Position numbers and translations under genes: made by a program
Part shown: positions 26,001 to 41,000 of the stretch, piece after piece
Position numbering within the stretch: position 1 is the stretch's first letter
How the letters are laid out: every line of letters begins with the position of its first letter
Assembly: GCA_959347315.1 (NCBI GenBank)
Contig: OY365807.1
Location: 35,147,312 to 35,211,311, forward strand
Origin: Bimastos eiseni
Taxonomy: Eukaryota > Annelida > Clitellata > Crassiclitellata > Lumbricidae
Reading direction: 5' to 3'
Length of the DNA stretch: 64,000 nucleotides
Notes under the pieces: generated by a model
Told to the model about the DNA's origin: nothing
What the model saw: the letters and a program-made list of their open reading frames with translations, nothing else
Databases searched by the model: none

Positions 26001-29000
26001 TTTTCCATCGTGTTATTTTTATTCTTACTGACAATGGTTGTATGTTTGTACTGTTAAAAATCACTGTGATAAAAACGATATTGTGTGATTGATTAAAAAC
26101 TAGTTCCGAGATTGTCCACACACAAGAAAGCTATAACCTCATGTGTATAGAGCATAAAAATTATAAATTTTACACAATCGAAAGAGTCTCTGTCGACAGT
26201 ACACAGTACTGAATGATTCGGCCACCAAACAAAATACCAACCTCTACAAATCCCTCTTTATTACACTCTACTTTCATGAGCCAAACTTCTCTGATTTCTG
26301 TAATTAATCAACTTCTGCATCATTTCAACTAATAACTTTGACCAAATACAGTTAGCTCAGTAACCTTAAACATATTGGGAGTTTATAGGCACTAATGGAT
26401 TTATTCGTCATTTCTGCAAAGGATTTTGTACATTTAGAAGGCATTTTGTTTGCTTATTGCTTTCGCCTGCTTGTCTGCATCACACCCATCCTATCTGAAG
26501 TGCAATTGAATCTCGAATATACAGATCGTGAATGGCTGGATGCCATCTGTCATTGGAGTGATCTCAATGATTAACCACTGGTGGGGCCTCAATCTATAAT
26601 CACTTATTGTCATTCTGCCCTATATCGACACTACTCTGAACGTACAAATCATTTCCCCGCCCATTGGTTAGTTCCACTAGTGACTCTGCATTGGTTACAA
26701 TGCATTGTTTGCTAACTGTTGTAATAGTTTACCAGTAGTTTGTAACAACGTTTGACATAATATAAGCTGGCACAGAATGCTGATGCTTAGTTCTGATCAT
26801 TGAGCGATGCTACATAAATTTTCAATTAAAATTACAATCAAATTACAACTGAAATGTAACTAATAGAGCAATACCGATATGCAATTACTTATAATCGCAT
26901 CAATTAGTCGAACAATCTGTTGATTGCTCGAAAGCGACACCAATAATAATAATCACTGATACCTAAAAAAAATGCTCAGTTTTGATGGCTCACCACGTGG
27001 CCAACGATTTAATAATACCATGTACTCGCTCGTCCACCCAGTAAGATCCAGTTGTAGCCAACAAACATGATGAAATAAATTTAGTCATTTCAATCGTAAC
27101 AAAAAGAGAAAAGCGGAGAAATGTCAAATTTTAAAAAATGGACTTCATAATCAGCATCGGCTATCTCAATAATCGGCAATATGCAACCTTAGAAAAATTG
27201 ACAAAAAGTGACATTGGTACAGCCCTAGCAACTACCCATGACAAACAGCCAAAGGTTTTCAGTCACATCTTGCTGATGCAGACATCATACAATGCTAATG
27301 AACCCTACACAGCGAAAACTGTTTAAACTCAAGTATCATTGATGCACATGCTTTCTACAAAAAAATAGGGTCAACAATTACAATATGAGATGAATTGGAG
27401 GACCAGTGACTGCTTACCAGAAACACTACGTCCGAAGTCTTGACTTCTACTCGAATGCGAGTCCTGTTGCTTTCGCTTCTGTTTTGGAGCACTACTGCAG
27501 AAAATTTAACACAATAATTGTACAACATGTTAGATATTAATGAAAATTGATCAGCAGTGGCGAGATATAACAGGAATGGCTTACCATCAACTTGCATAAT
27601 TATGGCATTGCAATAAAAAAAATATCTAGATCCAAAACACATACTGATAAAATTAACATCCATTGCTGGATGCTATCTTTACCAATAATATCAGCTTCTC
27701 AAACATCTTGTCTTGACCTAAATCAAAGATACAGAAGTACCTAAAAATCTGGAAATAAATAAATTAAGAGTTTATGCAGTTGCCACTGCAATGGATCTAA
27801 CTTTATTAGTCAAATAACTCCTATAAAAAACAGACTAAGTACCGGGTTTCACAGCAAAATTTTCTAGCTCAAATGAAACTTTTTTCATAGTTCAAACTAA
27901 CTCCACGACTTGTATAAGCCTCGTCTCATATGACTCACTATGACTAAACTAAGCTTCTGTTGTCAGATTCAGACAGTACAGTACAGCAGGTCACAAAAAG
28001 ACTTCTAAATATTTATCAATGCCTATTAAGCACATCTAAGAAGCCTGTGGTCTTCCATAGGACAAAAACAATCTAGCAATAACGTCGATATTACTTAAAC
28101 AGAACAAATATATGACTTCAAACAGAAAATCTATGCCACACAACTGGAAAGATTGTTACAACTGTCTCAGCTAATGCATGCAACTTAATGGTCTACAAAA
28201 AGGTTCTGCACAGGTCATTTATGACAATGTTCATCATATCAATACTTAGATGTCTCAAATTTACTGAAGTTCAGGTGTTTGAAAATTCACAAATTTTAGA
28301 GGATTGTTGGAGTCAGAGATTGAAAGACCCTAGATAAGGTAAAATGCCATTTCTAAATCACTCACACACTGGTATATCATATAATGGTATGACTAGTTAT
28401 TGCTACGGCAGTCGCGTATTGGAAATAAAATTTGGCCGCCAATCTGGGTCAACTGCATCTACATGATTCAAAGCTGGCAATATGTCAAAAAGTTTAACCC
28501 AATCACGGCCTGCTCTTCATGGCAATCAATCTAGGGCTGTAAATAATTGCCTGACATTTAGATATCAGCAGTAGACCATACATATTAATCTCAGTTTGAA
28601 CACTGAAAAGCCAACTATACAAATAAAATTGGACACCATAAATAAAACACAAAATCAAAAACAGCACCAAAACACAATCAAGCAAGATAAAATCACAGAA
28701 ATACAGACAGCTCAACAACTAAAGCCTGCACACACACGCACGCACACATATATCAAATAGTTAATGAAACATAAAAGCAGGTATGAGCACTAAAATGAGA
28801 ACTAAAACATCAAATTAAAAGCTGATAACAAAACCAAAGGCCAACATGAAGAGATATCAAAGGCAGCACCAGAAAACACCACAACTGTAAACATCTAAAA
28901 CTGCAAATACCAAGCAACAATGAAAAAACCTAGCACTATGTCCAATGAACTGTTAAGTTAAGGAACTAATAATAACAAGTTCTTGAGACTTAATGTAAGT

Positions 29001-32000
29001 ATAGAACAGCATATTGCTGCATAAAAGATTTAATCAAACGAACCAGTCTCCAGGCGAGAATTACAACCAAACACACAAACACCAACGGGCAATACGAACA
29101 GCTGCTCTTGTTACAAGAGCAAATAAGCAAGTAGAAGCTGGGTCAGAATCAGGTTTGGAGGTGGCCAATTCAAGTAAGACCAGGCTTTGATTTAAGTGGA
29201 ACTTGCAAATATAGAAAATATACACATACGTTTAAATGAACAAAAATGGGTTCCAAATCCCAGGAAATCAGCTTAGTTATCCTCCATGACTAACAAAACA
29301 ATCATGGGCAGATTATGTTAAGATAGAGCTGTACCGATAAGCATTATCAGGCCGATTATTAGATCAATGGGCCATAATCGATATCGGCAACAATATTCAG
29401 TGCCGATGTTAAAAAATCTGTCTCAGTTTGGGCAGATTACCAATGTATACTATTTAACAGGCCCATCCACCTAGCAACGTCCCGCCGCAGTCAACGAAAA
29501 TGCCAAAATAATTTATTTGTAATTTGCACAATAATCAAAAAATGAGTAAAAATATCTGTTTTGCTTCTAATTATTTATTTATATTTAGCAACATACTACA
29601 CTTTACTATTATACTTCTCACTATGCACCTTAGAAACTTTGGTAAGTCACTAGAGAGATTCAATGATGTCAGAGAATGGTGAAGACTTGTAAACCTTTCA
29701 GAATATGATCTTGTTTGAAAATATTTGAATGTATGCTAAGATTGTATGTCAATTGACTTTCCATTATTTCGACAACCAGAGCAACCACCAGCGCAAACAC
29801 CCACGATCTGTATCCTGGAGGCAGCAAAAACGTGCCTGCATCGCAAGAATACGTCTATGCAGATTATGTTTAGAAAACGATTATTGCAAAATAATTAATT
29901 GACATGATAATCGATATTGGCTATTTCAATAATCGGCTATATGCTGTGTCGGCATAATCAAAAAAAGTTATATCGGTACAACTCGCTTTAGTTTACGTTT
30001 AGCAATGACTAATATTAATGTACAAAGTCACGTAAAGATCTCCTGCTTAATATCCGACCCAGGTTCCACAGTCCAGCAATTCATCTTGCTAGCAAAAGTA
30101 CTTATGGCTCCAACCCAACTCACCCATCAACCATAGAACTTGAATCACATCGACTCCGAAGACCTATATATCCAGGTGTCCTAAAACCGATCTCATTCTT
30201 TTACAAATGTCATTAAATGGCTTTCTTTGCAATAATTTCAATATAACAACTAGGAGCTCTTAAATTTTTGCATACTGCCAACTTAATAATTAGATCGAAT
30301 ATAAAAAGCATAAAGTCCTTTAAAAAATTAATTTTAATCACATGCTACTTTCAATCAAACAACTTTCCAAAGAAAACCTTTAAAGTTACTTAAAGTACTG
30401 TAATACAATATCATAGTCTATTTAAACAAAATAAAGATGCTACAGACAGAGATAAAAACTAACAATAACATTTAGACAGTCTTTATCCCATCAAAACCTA
30501 TTTCACAGAATATTTTACTTATTTAACAAATACTACACTAAAATAACCATGCACTAGCATACATCAGGGGTCAATCTCAATGAACAATTTCAAAAGCAGT
30601 TTAAAAATAACTTAATTAATAATTAGTAGGGGCATGACTTTCATTAAGATATTTATTCAGTCTGTCGTTGGATAAATACTTCAACGGAAACCATTAAATA
30701 GTTGCACGTTACTAAGCACCGCATGTAGTTGGCTGGTCACTCATTAGTCGCTAATCGTCACATTTTACTAGACAACACTTTAATGATGAGCTGCATAGGT
30801 TCCCCACTCGATTTCAATACACTCTCATAGTTAAAGTGTTAAATGTAACTGCTAGATCAATAACTAATACACATTAGTGTTCAAAATGCTAAAATATAAT
30901 TACCTGACTCAATGTGAAATACACAAAGTAACATTGGATTATACCTCTCTTAAATTTTTGCCTTGATGAAATGATTAAATGTCGGAAGTCTCGTTTTAAC
31001 TCTCACAAGGTGAAAATCAACAGGCCCATAATTTTAGAGCAGAAATTTAAACAGTTATCCAAAACAACAGCATGCAAATTATTATAAATGTATTAAGACT
31101 AATTCAAAGTTATACAATATACATCATTATTCACTGGTGGGGTCAGCTGCCATAGAGCCAGAAACCCAGCCCCTCAGCAAACTTATATCATCACTCAGTT
31201 AACTTAACATGTAGAGATGAAGGAAATTCAGTCTGCATAATTCACTCATTAATTAGCATCCAGGCAACCGATAACTGTCCATAATTAAACCTCATTATTA
31301 TTAAACGGCCGATTTCTAAAGCACCGTAACACAGCCTAGAGCGCTTTATCTATTGCTAAGCAATCTACTCAAATCATGTCCTTGGATCAGACTGTAACTG
31401 AGTTCATGTCCCAGCCTAATCTCTGAACCTGGGCTTTTTGGGGAGGGGCTCCTTGACAGTCTTATCAATTAACGAATTCTGCAATCCGCAGGCATTAACA
31501 AAAGCAATCTGATAAAAGCATTATCATACTTTGACTTAATTAAACCAGAAACAAACTTAATTACATCATAATTTGATCATCTTTCAGAGTAGATGGATTT
31601 AACTGATTCTTAGCGTTCGCATGTGAAGAATCACTAAAGAAATCAGGAAAGATATTCACCAGAAGCAGATATATAAAAATTGACAAATCGTGTTTCTCAC
31701 TTACTCTGCTAAGAACGAATGCTGAAGAAGCTGGGTGACTGTTGCCCTCTTGTCTGGATTTGGTTGGAAACAACTGGTAAAAATCAACCATTAGTTATCT
31801 CCATTCTTAAAAACACAGAAGTTGTCAATTTTTGAAAAGTTCTTGCAACTATTTATAATACTAACAGAACTGCACTAACACTGTTAACCAGCCATTTATA
31901 GTATGGCATTTCACCCTGACTCGAAAGGGCAGCATACGAGTGACGTAGCTAACTGCATTTACAAAACAAAGCGCGCCTTCAGCAAATGACATAAATTAGC

Positions 32001-35000
32001 CAGAAATGTATGGTCAATTTCCCATGAAATCAGAATTATGCAGTACAGGAACTTGCTTGTCACTCAGCTGTCAACAGAGGTGCATGAATACAGTGCAATA
32101 GTTGCTAGCTGGCTTTAAGCCATGTAGAGGAAGTAGGGCTGCAGAACCCATTATCTTGGCAGCAGCTCAATCCAAGTTTTTCACCCTTTGAAAAAAAGGA
32201 AGACAATAGTTGATATCAATGTGGCCAGAAACATAAATTGTCTGGTAGCAAATCACAATCACATTTGTTCAAGAACCAGAGAGCAATGATGTTTTCAAAG
32301 CAAATGAACAAAACTGTCTGATACCAGGATAGGCACCTACATATATCACTCACAGAATTATGTCCTTGAGCTACCTAGCAACAGTAGGACTTATTGAATT
32401 AATATACTACTGTATTTTACAATATGGCAGCATATAAACATGGCCCTCAAACACACTGTCATGAAGACTTTTCAAAGACTGCATTCTCGAAGGAATATGG
32501 ACTTCACTAAGTTACATTTCTTAATTTATGTCAAAGTGGCAACAAGCCGACCAACTTTAACCATCCTATCTGATGACCAAATGAGATACTGTAATTAGAC
32601 AATTAGCAACAATCTTCTAATCTTCAAAGAAATACTAAAATAATTAATGACAAAGGCCCACATTGAATCTTGCTAACAAGCCACAATCCACACCAGTTCA
32701 GTCCAGTAAGACAGCCTGAGAGGTCAAGGGCACTCAACTATTTCTTAAATCAAGGTTGGAAAGACAATAAACACTCATCATAACTAACGACCAGAGGATA
32801 CACATTACACATTTCAGAAGTTGGCCTAGCTGCCAAATAGCCGTTTCCAAACACAGTCTTAACACATAATGATTAGGTCCAGCAATTAGAGGACCTTATG
32901 GACCTTATGGCATAATCACTTCTGTGACTGACCATAGCTCAATGTCCTATAAACAGAGACACCAATTAAAAAATTAAGAATAAATTAGACAATTTACCAG
33001 AGCAAAAAGTCTTTTGCAGTTTGTGAAAGTACTGCTGGTATGTCAGGATGCCTTTTGTAGAAACCAACTTTGAACATGGGTGCCTGAGGATAATCAAGCT
33101 ATAAAACAATTACATCTATACATTAGTTAATTGACGTTCATGTCCTGAATGTCTCTTACACTTACATGTTATTTAACCCTTTTAACATGAAACCAAGTTA
33201 ACTCCTACGTACGACATGCATCTATTTACTCAGCGTGTTTCATGAATAAGCTACTCATAATGGCATCAAAATATAATAGTTTTATGATTGCAATAACGGC
33301 CTGCCATATTATAAATGAGGTCATATGCTAAATATAATCAATAAGAAACTTAGTTCATACTAAAAATAGCTGGTCGCAACATAAGAGGTCATTGGGTCAC
33401 AAGCGTCATTGATGAAGCGACGAAATTCATTGTTTATGGTTTGGAAGTGATAATAGATATAGTTGCAACTATTATTTAGATAGTGATAACAATAGCAAAT
33501 TTAATTATGGTTCTAGTAATGTTATTGCATCAGAAAATTATGACAGCTATGGTAGCCAAAAACCCATCTGTGTCTTCAAAAGATGAAATCAGCATACACA
33601 TCAACCCCTTAATATTTATAGGAACACCTGGAAGCAAGATATTTGCCAGTTGTTGACAATTGTAAATAATAAATGGAAGTATTACACTGGATCCATCAGA
33701 ATGTTTAAATGTGTTTCTTATGAATGACATACTTGACCAGATAGTTACTTAAACTTACAGATGCACAGGCCATCTAATGCAGTCCTCAACTTTGGAAAAA
33801 GATGTATGTGGAATAGTTAGTTGTGATGAGAGTTACAAGGTCTGTTGCTCACTGTGTGGAAGATAGAAAGAAGAAAAGAAAAACATACTACTATTGCAGA
33901 GACTACTGTGGCAATATGCCAGTAACCATGCTTTGGAGAAGGCTCATAACATACAAAACGAACATGGACTATACAAAACACATGGTAAACATTGAGGAAC
34001 AAACCTCAACAAATGGAGGTTTTCCTGTTGCCATCTCAATGGTCGTACAACCTACAGACCAGATGTCAGCCTACAAAAAAACATTTTGTAATCAAGACTT
34101 ACAAAGATTTTCATCAAAACGACGAATCATAAGCCAAATTTCACAGATCTTTCCGGATCACAGGTCCCTGTACAGAGACTCCTCGGATGAGGGTCGAACA
34201 CGCACACTCAGCGCACACTGACCATTACCAGCCGACTGCTCTAACCAATCGGCAACCATGCCATCCAAAACGAGTACAATGGCAAAGCACCATCAGTGAG
34301 ATGAGGCTATGAAAGATGGAACTGGCCATCTGCCTTAACAAACAAGGTTAAGAAAGAACTTTGCTAACGCTTTGTACCAGTCACTTCCTCTCAGAGTCAA
34401 GCTACACATACTGCTGCTCTTCTTCTTCAAAGAATGACATGCAGCAGGATTACTGGAACCACAAAACAAACATATTTCCATAGGGCTCTAATGCTTGAAG
34501 CATTTACGAGCAGTCCACGGCAGTGCTCCTCGGTTGAACCTTTTTACATAACTGTCCTAATCTGAAGTGAACACAAGTGAAGCAAAACTCACAGGGTATC
34601 CGTATCCTCTTATTCCTTGATCGATAACTTCGGGCGCCATGTACTGAAGGGTTCCTAACACATAAATACATAATCACAGCTCTCTTCATCATCACTACAT
34701 ACTTCACACTCTCAATCAACCGTTAGTTACATTTTTTAGACCTGTAGATGACCATGTTTAGCACCTCTGCAAGGTTCCCAAATGCACTATATAAATAGCC
34801 ATATCAACACATAAAGTTCTCCCATGCTGAGATAAAACTGATTTGTAGTAAGAACAAGATTGTTTCAAAGTTTCTGAAGTGGAACATGACTTCCTCCTTC
34901 TTGCTTCAGTCTCCTTCACAATAAACAACAGTAAGTTGGTGTCCGGACTGTGAAGAAGGAAGACAGGGAAATGCCAGTCTAGCCAAAAGAACATAATCGA

Positions 35001-38000
35001 ATGATTGGAACAAATAACCAAAACCCAACATCATCCTACAATTGAACAAAATACCAATAGTACTCACCCGAAAAAGAATCCGTACATGGATTTATGTCTG
35101 CTAAGTGTTTAGATGTTCCAAAATCCGAGATCTTTAGTACTCCACTGTACGTGTTGACTAGAACGTTATCCCCCTTAATGTCCCGATGGACAATCTTGCT
35201 ATCATGCTGAAAGAAATAACTAATAAGATTTAGCACAACAGGGCCAACTGTAAATCTCCGAAGAACCCAACCGATAGCTCATCAAGTAACAAGGTTCATT
35301 AATTCTTAATCCAACTAACATCTCTGACTGCCACTAGAAAATAATTTAGGCACAAGTATTAGTCACAAATCTATCAGTAACCACAGGCAATACTTCATAT
35401 ATTTTCAAGCCAATGTAAATGGAACAGAACAGTTAAAAATAAGTAGAAAAACACACACACACACGTATCCTTGACTAGCAAGTATAAACCAGAACATCAA
35501 AATGGGTGTAACAAAGTGTGTAATAAAATATTATTCGCAGTAATTCTGTTATTCTGTGCAATTACAATGATTTATACAGCGCCATTAGTATGAAGCTACC
35601 ACCTCTTAGGTCACTTTACAAGACGTTTGTTTACAGGTATCAAAATAAACATTTGAAAACGTATACCAACTTAACAATATAATTATGTGCAGTTCTAGAG
35701 TATGAATCACAGTGCCTCTCCATCCCGGTTATGCCTGGATCCTATGACATTGAATTTCTGCCTTTGCAGCAAACTTACCAAATATTCGAGTCCCTTGAGA
35801 ATCTGACTTGTGTAAAAGGCAATTGTTGATTCGTTGTCTTGTAGCGGACCCCATTTCGATCTTAACAGCTCAGATAAGCTACCTGTCAACACAAATCACT
35901 CAAACAAACTAGACAGACATTGGTACAAATCTAAAACAATTAGGGCAACTAACTAAAAACCAAAATACATCTGTACAGATCAATTGTGATACCAACGTTG
36001 ACATACGCAAGTGAAACATGGAATCTCACACAAACTGAATGTTTTCCACCAAAGATGTCTTCGAACTATTTTGGGCATATCATGGACGGATCATATCACG
36101 AATGAGGAGGTTCTGAGGTTGGCGGAGATGGGGAAGACGGACGAGATTGTCAGAAGGAGGAGAAGAAGAATGGCCAGACACATTTTGCAGTTATCACCAC
36201 AGCACCCAACAAAGACGGCAATGGGATGGATGCCGGAAAATGGAAGGAAGAATCAAAGGAAGACCGGTGAATACCTGGAGAAGCACCTTTAGACAAGATT
36301 TGAAGGAGATGGGAATCGACTGGGAAGACGCGGAGGAGACTGCTAAAGATCGTACGGGATGGAGAGCTCTAGTCAACCGATGTTCCGGAAGGAATGGGAG
36401 GAACTAAGTCTAAGTAAGTAAGTAAGGACAACAGAAGGAAGTAAGGACAACAGAAAGTAACTAAGGAACTAAGTAAGTTAGGACAAACTAAGTAAGGACA
36501 ACAGAAATCCATTCTTTCAATACAAAAGAAATATGTCACCACCTAGAATTTACATTACTGTGAACAGAATTAGATTGCCACTCCTACATATGCAAAACAA
36601 TTATTAGAACTAGAGCAATCCAATCTGTCAATACAGAAGAAATTTCCATCCACACACCCCTATAACAAAAAACATGACTTTTTCAGCCCATCTCAATAAT
36701 AACTAATTTATCACAAGTTTTAAAAAATATTTTTGTAGCAAAATAATTAAATCACATACAATTACAAATTAAAATTATGAATAAATGTGTTTCCTTAAGA
36801 AGATCAGTGATCTAATATAATGAAACAGAAGTCCCTAAAAACATGCAAAACAGTTTTCAGATATACAATACATCTATAAAATCCAAGGTGAAAAAACGGA
36901 ACTCACCGCCCGGCACCCGCTCCATGAATATTTTGAAAAAACCACCTTCACTGATGGAGCCGAGGTATTTGACAATGTTGACATGATCGAGTCGTGAATG
37001 CAGGGCTATCTCTTCATGCAGCGGTTGCACCTCTCTGAAACACGAATCACATAACATGTTTGACAGATGAAGTTAGAACACATAAATAACACATGTAAGA
37101 GATTGAAGCAGGCCATCGAAGAAACCTCTTTAGCTGGCCCTGCACATCCTAACAACACGAATAAAAGATCACTTTCAACAATTTTACTTATACTAGGTTT
37201 CTTTGTTTAAATACACCACTACGTGTGCTGTCAAATGCTACAGTTCCAGCGGCTTTCATATCTGGAACAACCCAAATTTTATGACTGCAAGCATGATGAT
37301 TAGGGCATAACCGGAAATCGCTTTAGAATTTGCCTTGGCCGATTGGACTATTCCGAAGTATTCGCCTCGGCAAGTATTACACCTGCAAATAGCTCCACCC
37401 GCTTTCTGGTAAACACTAGAGAGTAAAGACATAATTGATAACTTCATATTTCAAATTTTATAACAAGATTTTACAATTTTTTCACAAATAAAGTTATTAA
37501 ATAATAAATATATTGTTATAACCTAGAGTGCGATGATACACTATATGAAGGAGATTGCCATAGACTCTGCCTTGACTATAGATAGTTCTCCGTAGCTGTG
37601 CACGTGACAGGTTAACTACCCTTTTGCTACGGATGGTACTCGCTGGTAGTGGCCTGAGGCGCTGCACGAAAGCTAAATACGCAATTGCGTACCAAAAGAA
37701 AGTTAAAAGATCAGTTTTTTACGAAGTTATGGTACATCTTTCAACATGTTTTAAATGAACATCATGTACGGAACATGCGTATTGCCGCTATTGCGTCCCA
37801 AATTTTCAAGGCCAGCGCCGCTGCTACTCGTTGGCCAAATTTGCCGCTACTATTCGGTTCGTACCCGGATCCGGCAAATAGTTCATCCAAATACTCGGGA
37901 TTCGGTACTCGGTGGAAATTGTCTACTCGGTTATGCCCTAATGATGATGTGGTTGAAGTGGAATTAATAGGCAGTAGTAATAATAACAATATTACAGCTG

Positions 38001-41000
38001 TAATTACACAATTCACAAACATAATTAAGAGCGAGAAGGCTGAAGAAGAGGACATCTGTCAACTAGAACATGAAACACCTGAAAATGTGTTTTGAGGAAT
38101 AGCTTGCATTTAGGGGTATATTTTACCAAAGAACCGTATGAGGAAATGTTCCAAAATGTTCAAATCTTTCCATGGGAACTGCAACAAAATCATAACCACA
38201 GATAATTGGAAGAAGCAACCAAATTTAAAATATTGCTGCATTTTCTCAATTTCCTGATCTTTCCCAATCAATCAAATTACCTACTAGTTATTATCAGTCA
38301 ATATCCAAATACAAAATTCACAAACCAACAGAAAATGAGTTTCTCTAGCCTTACTCTGTGTTTTTCTCAGGCACTTCTTTAACGACAATTCTAATTTGTG
38401 TGTCGAGATCACGTGCTGCATAGACGACTCCATAAGTACCTCTTCCGAGCACAATTCGATTGTCTTTATCATCGAGTTCATATTCATACTGAAATAGCAT
38501 CAGAGCCCAAAGTTCAAAACCATCATTATGATAACCTTACTTACTACAGAAATGTCTAGGATTAGTTTCAGAGATACTCCGAAATGTAGTACACATATTG
38601 GTGAAATAACAAAATAACAATTCTTTTTAGTGTTCAACCTTGCTTTGCGCAAACCCAGAACTGATCACCCACCGCCTAGTCCCGCTGCTTTATGTCGGGA
38701 GTTTGAACTTTTACAGTTGTCACATTTACAGCCTAGCTGGAAGTTCATTCAACATCAAGGACTATGGTATGTTAGTTTGCTAGCCACTATAGTCTTCAAG
38801 GAAAGGACTACACTTGTCTAGTACAGTGCAGAAAAAAGTACAGTACAGTGTTGTAAAAGCCAATATTTAATGTATCATTGCATTTCTTTTACGGCAAGTT
38901 AAATTAATTATTTTAACTGGAACAGCACGTTATCTGGTAGCATACTAATGAGTTCACACGTTCCTTGCAAGATACTATATATAACTTCAACAATTGCCAA
39001 GGACTTTACAGACTAGCCAAATGATGACAGACTCATCATGTTCAATCCATGATTGGGTTAATATAAGAACTACCATGAAAATCTAAAAAAAATACTGGTA
39101 GATTTCTTTATTTAATATCCATTTTTAATAATTAAGTTTAGTGGAGATGATCTTCACCATTACAGAGGTCTTCTTAATTTTATTCAGACTATATTAGTTT
39201 GAATGAAATTCATCTCATTCCCTCACTAATTGCAAAAAACTGTAAAAGAAATCTGCATTCATAGTAAACGTTTAAAAGCAAAATTGTGGATTGCACCACA
39301 TGAAATCTGTACCCGAATCGGCGTCCGACAAATTTCCACATCAAAGTCAGCCACTCGCGAGATGTGGTTTTCTTCATCATAGCGTCCAATCATTTCAATA
39401 ACCATGTCATAAAAGCGCTGCTTGTGAACTTCGGACGGAAAAAAGACATGAAAATCATCGGAGTTTTCATAGACATAGAGAAAAAGAGCCTTGACATTTT
39501 TTTGACACAGCGTGACGTTCTTAATAGATGCAACAGGGAAGTACCACTCGTGCATCTTCTTCGAATCTTCAAACGCAACATGCCACACATGTATTGACTG
39601 CAAATGAAGCCAACAGCACATGAGAACTAATGCAGTCAAAACAAAATCAGATACAACTGCACACAATTTAGACAGGAAGGCCTTAATTATTAAAACCAAT
39701 GGTAAAGTAAAATAATAAATTCAGTTACTAGTTAAGTGCCAAGTTATATGGCCCTGCATCTTATTGACATGCATGATGCAATAGCCAAGCAAATAGAGCC
39801 TGCCCTGTAAGGCACTGTGCACTGATTTAAGCCTCCCTTATATGATAACTGTGTGGTTACTGTAAGTCCTAAATTCATCTATTGATGCTTTGTGTTTGAT
39901 GAATAAAAAGTAACATGATAAAGTGTGACTAGATAACATTTCAACTCTGGATTTGAAAACAGTTCAACTCTGAACAAGATAATAATTCAACTCTTGACTA
40001 GATAATAGTTTAACTTTGAACTAGATAACAGTTGAACTCTGGACAAAATTATTATTAAACTCTGTGGTGAATCAATCACACAGATTCATACACAAAAGCA
40101 ATTTTCACCAGAGGCTTTTGCCTAAGTTTTTATAGGAGCTGTAGAAATGTCCAATATTGTATTAAATTACGCAACGATGGCCGACTTCCAGATCCAAGTT
40201 AACAACATATGTAAATACACAGTAACAAATGGTCACATCAATGCACAGGTGGAAAAGATTTCAGCACTAACGACAGGGTACGAGAAGTCACAATAGGTAC
40301 AAATGTTCTGAAGGGATTATATTCAATGCATGAGATAACTGGCCTTAATTTTTGATTTCTCACGAACAGAATCACCTGAGGTTAGAAAGAACAATTTTAC
40401 CTGTTCGTCACCATTAACTTGCGCATAGCTAGGTAAGTAGACTCTATTAGGTTCCAGTATAAGTACCTTAGACAAATGACAAATACTATCAGTTTATGAA
40501 GCATTCAGGATTTTCATTAATAAATCAGACAATAGAAGCTTGAAACACATCTTAAAATTACAGACGGCTGAGCCATAAAAGCATAAAGTTAAATCTCTAC
40601 TTCTATTGTTTCCGCAACTCTCAAATCAATAACGACGTGATTACCATAACTAAGCTGTTCACAGGATGCCATGGTTAGGTTAAGGTAAGGTTGACTAGTA
40701 TTGTTTGATGAGGCAGGCAGAGGTTAAGCAGTGTTTATTAGCATCTGATGAGTGCATATGCATCGCACTGTACACAAAGATAACATATACAATGCGGAAT
40801 CAACTCTAATAAGAGCAGTCACACATTAACTAAATATAACTAAATATACATCGATGACCAAACTGCTCTTAAAGACTTTAGATTTAACAAGTGAGAACTT
40901 GTCCTCTTGGAGTGGATGACAAGAGCTGATGAACATGGGAGACCATATTTAGTTCTCGAAATGCGGCACTAGTGGAGATATTTCACATCTGTATATTTGA

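Noticed and set aside
34189..34262. Possible functional tRNA gene on the - strand
   Set aside because: A and B boxes are present but the acceptor and anticodon stems do not pair convincingly; SINE head preferred.
37256..37447. A - strand frame with [13 protein letters not shown] that resembles a kinase glycine loop
   Set aside because: The true glycine-loop exon is 38355-38488 (GRGTYGVV with the catalytic Lys), in phase with its neighbours. This frame lies mostly inside the hAT element 37301-37940 and has no in-phase place in the gene.
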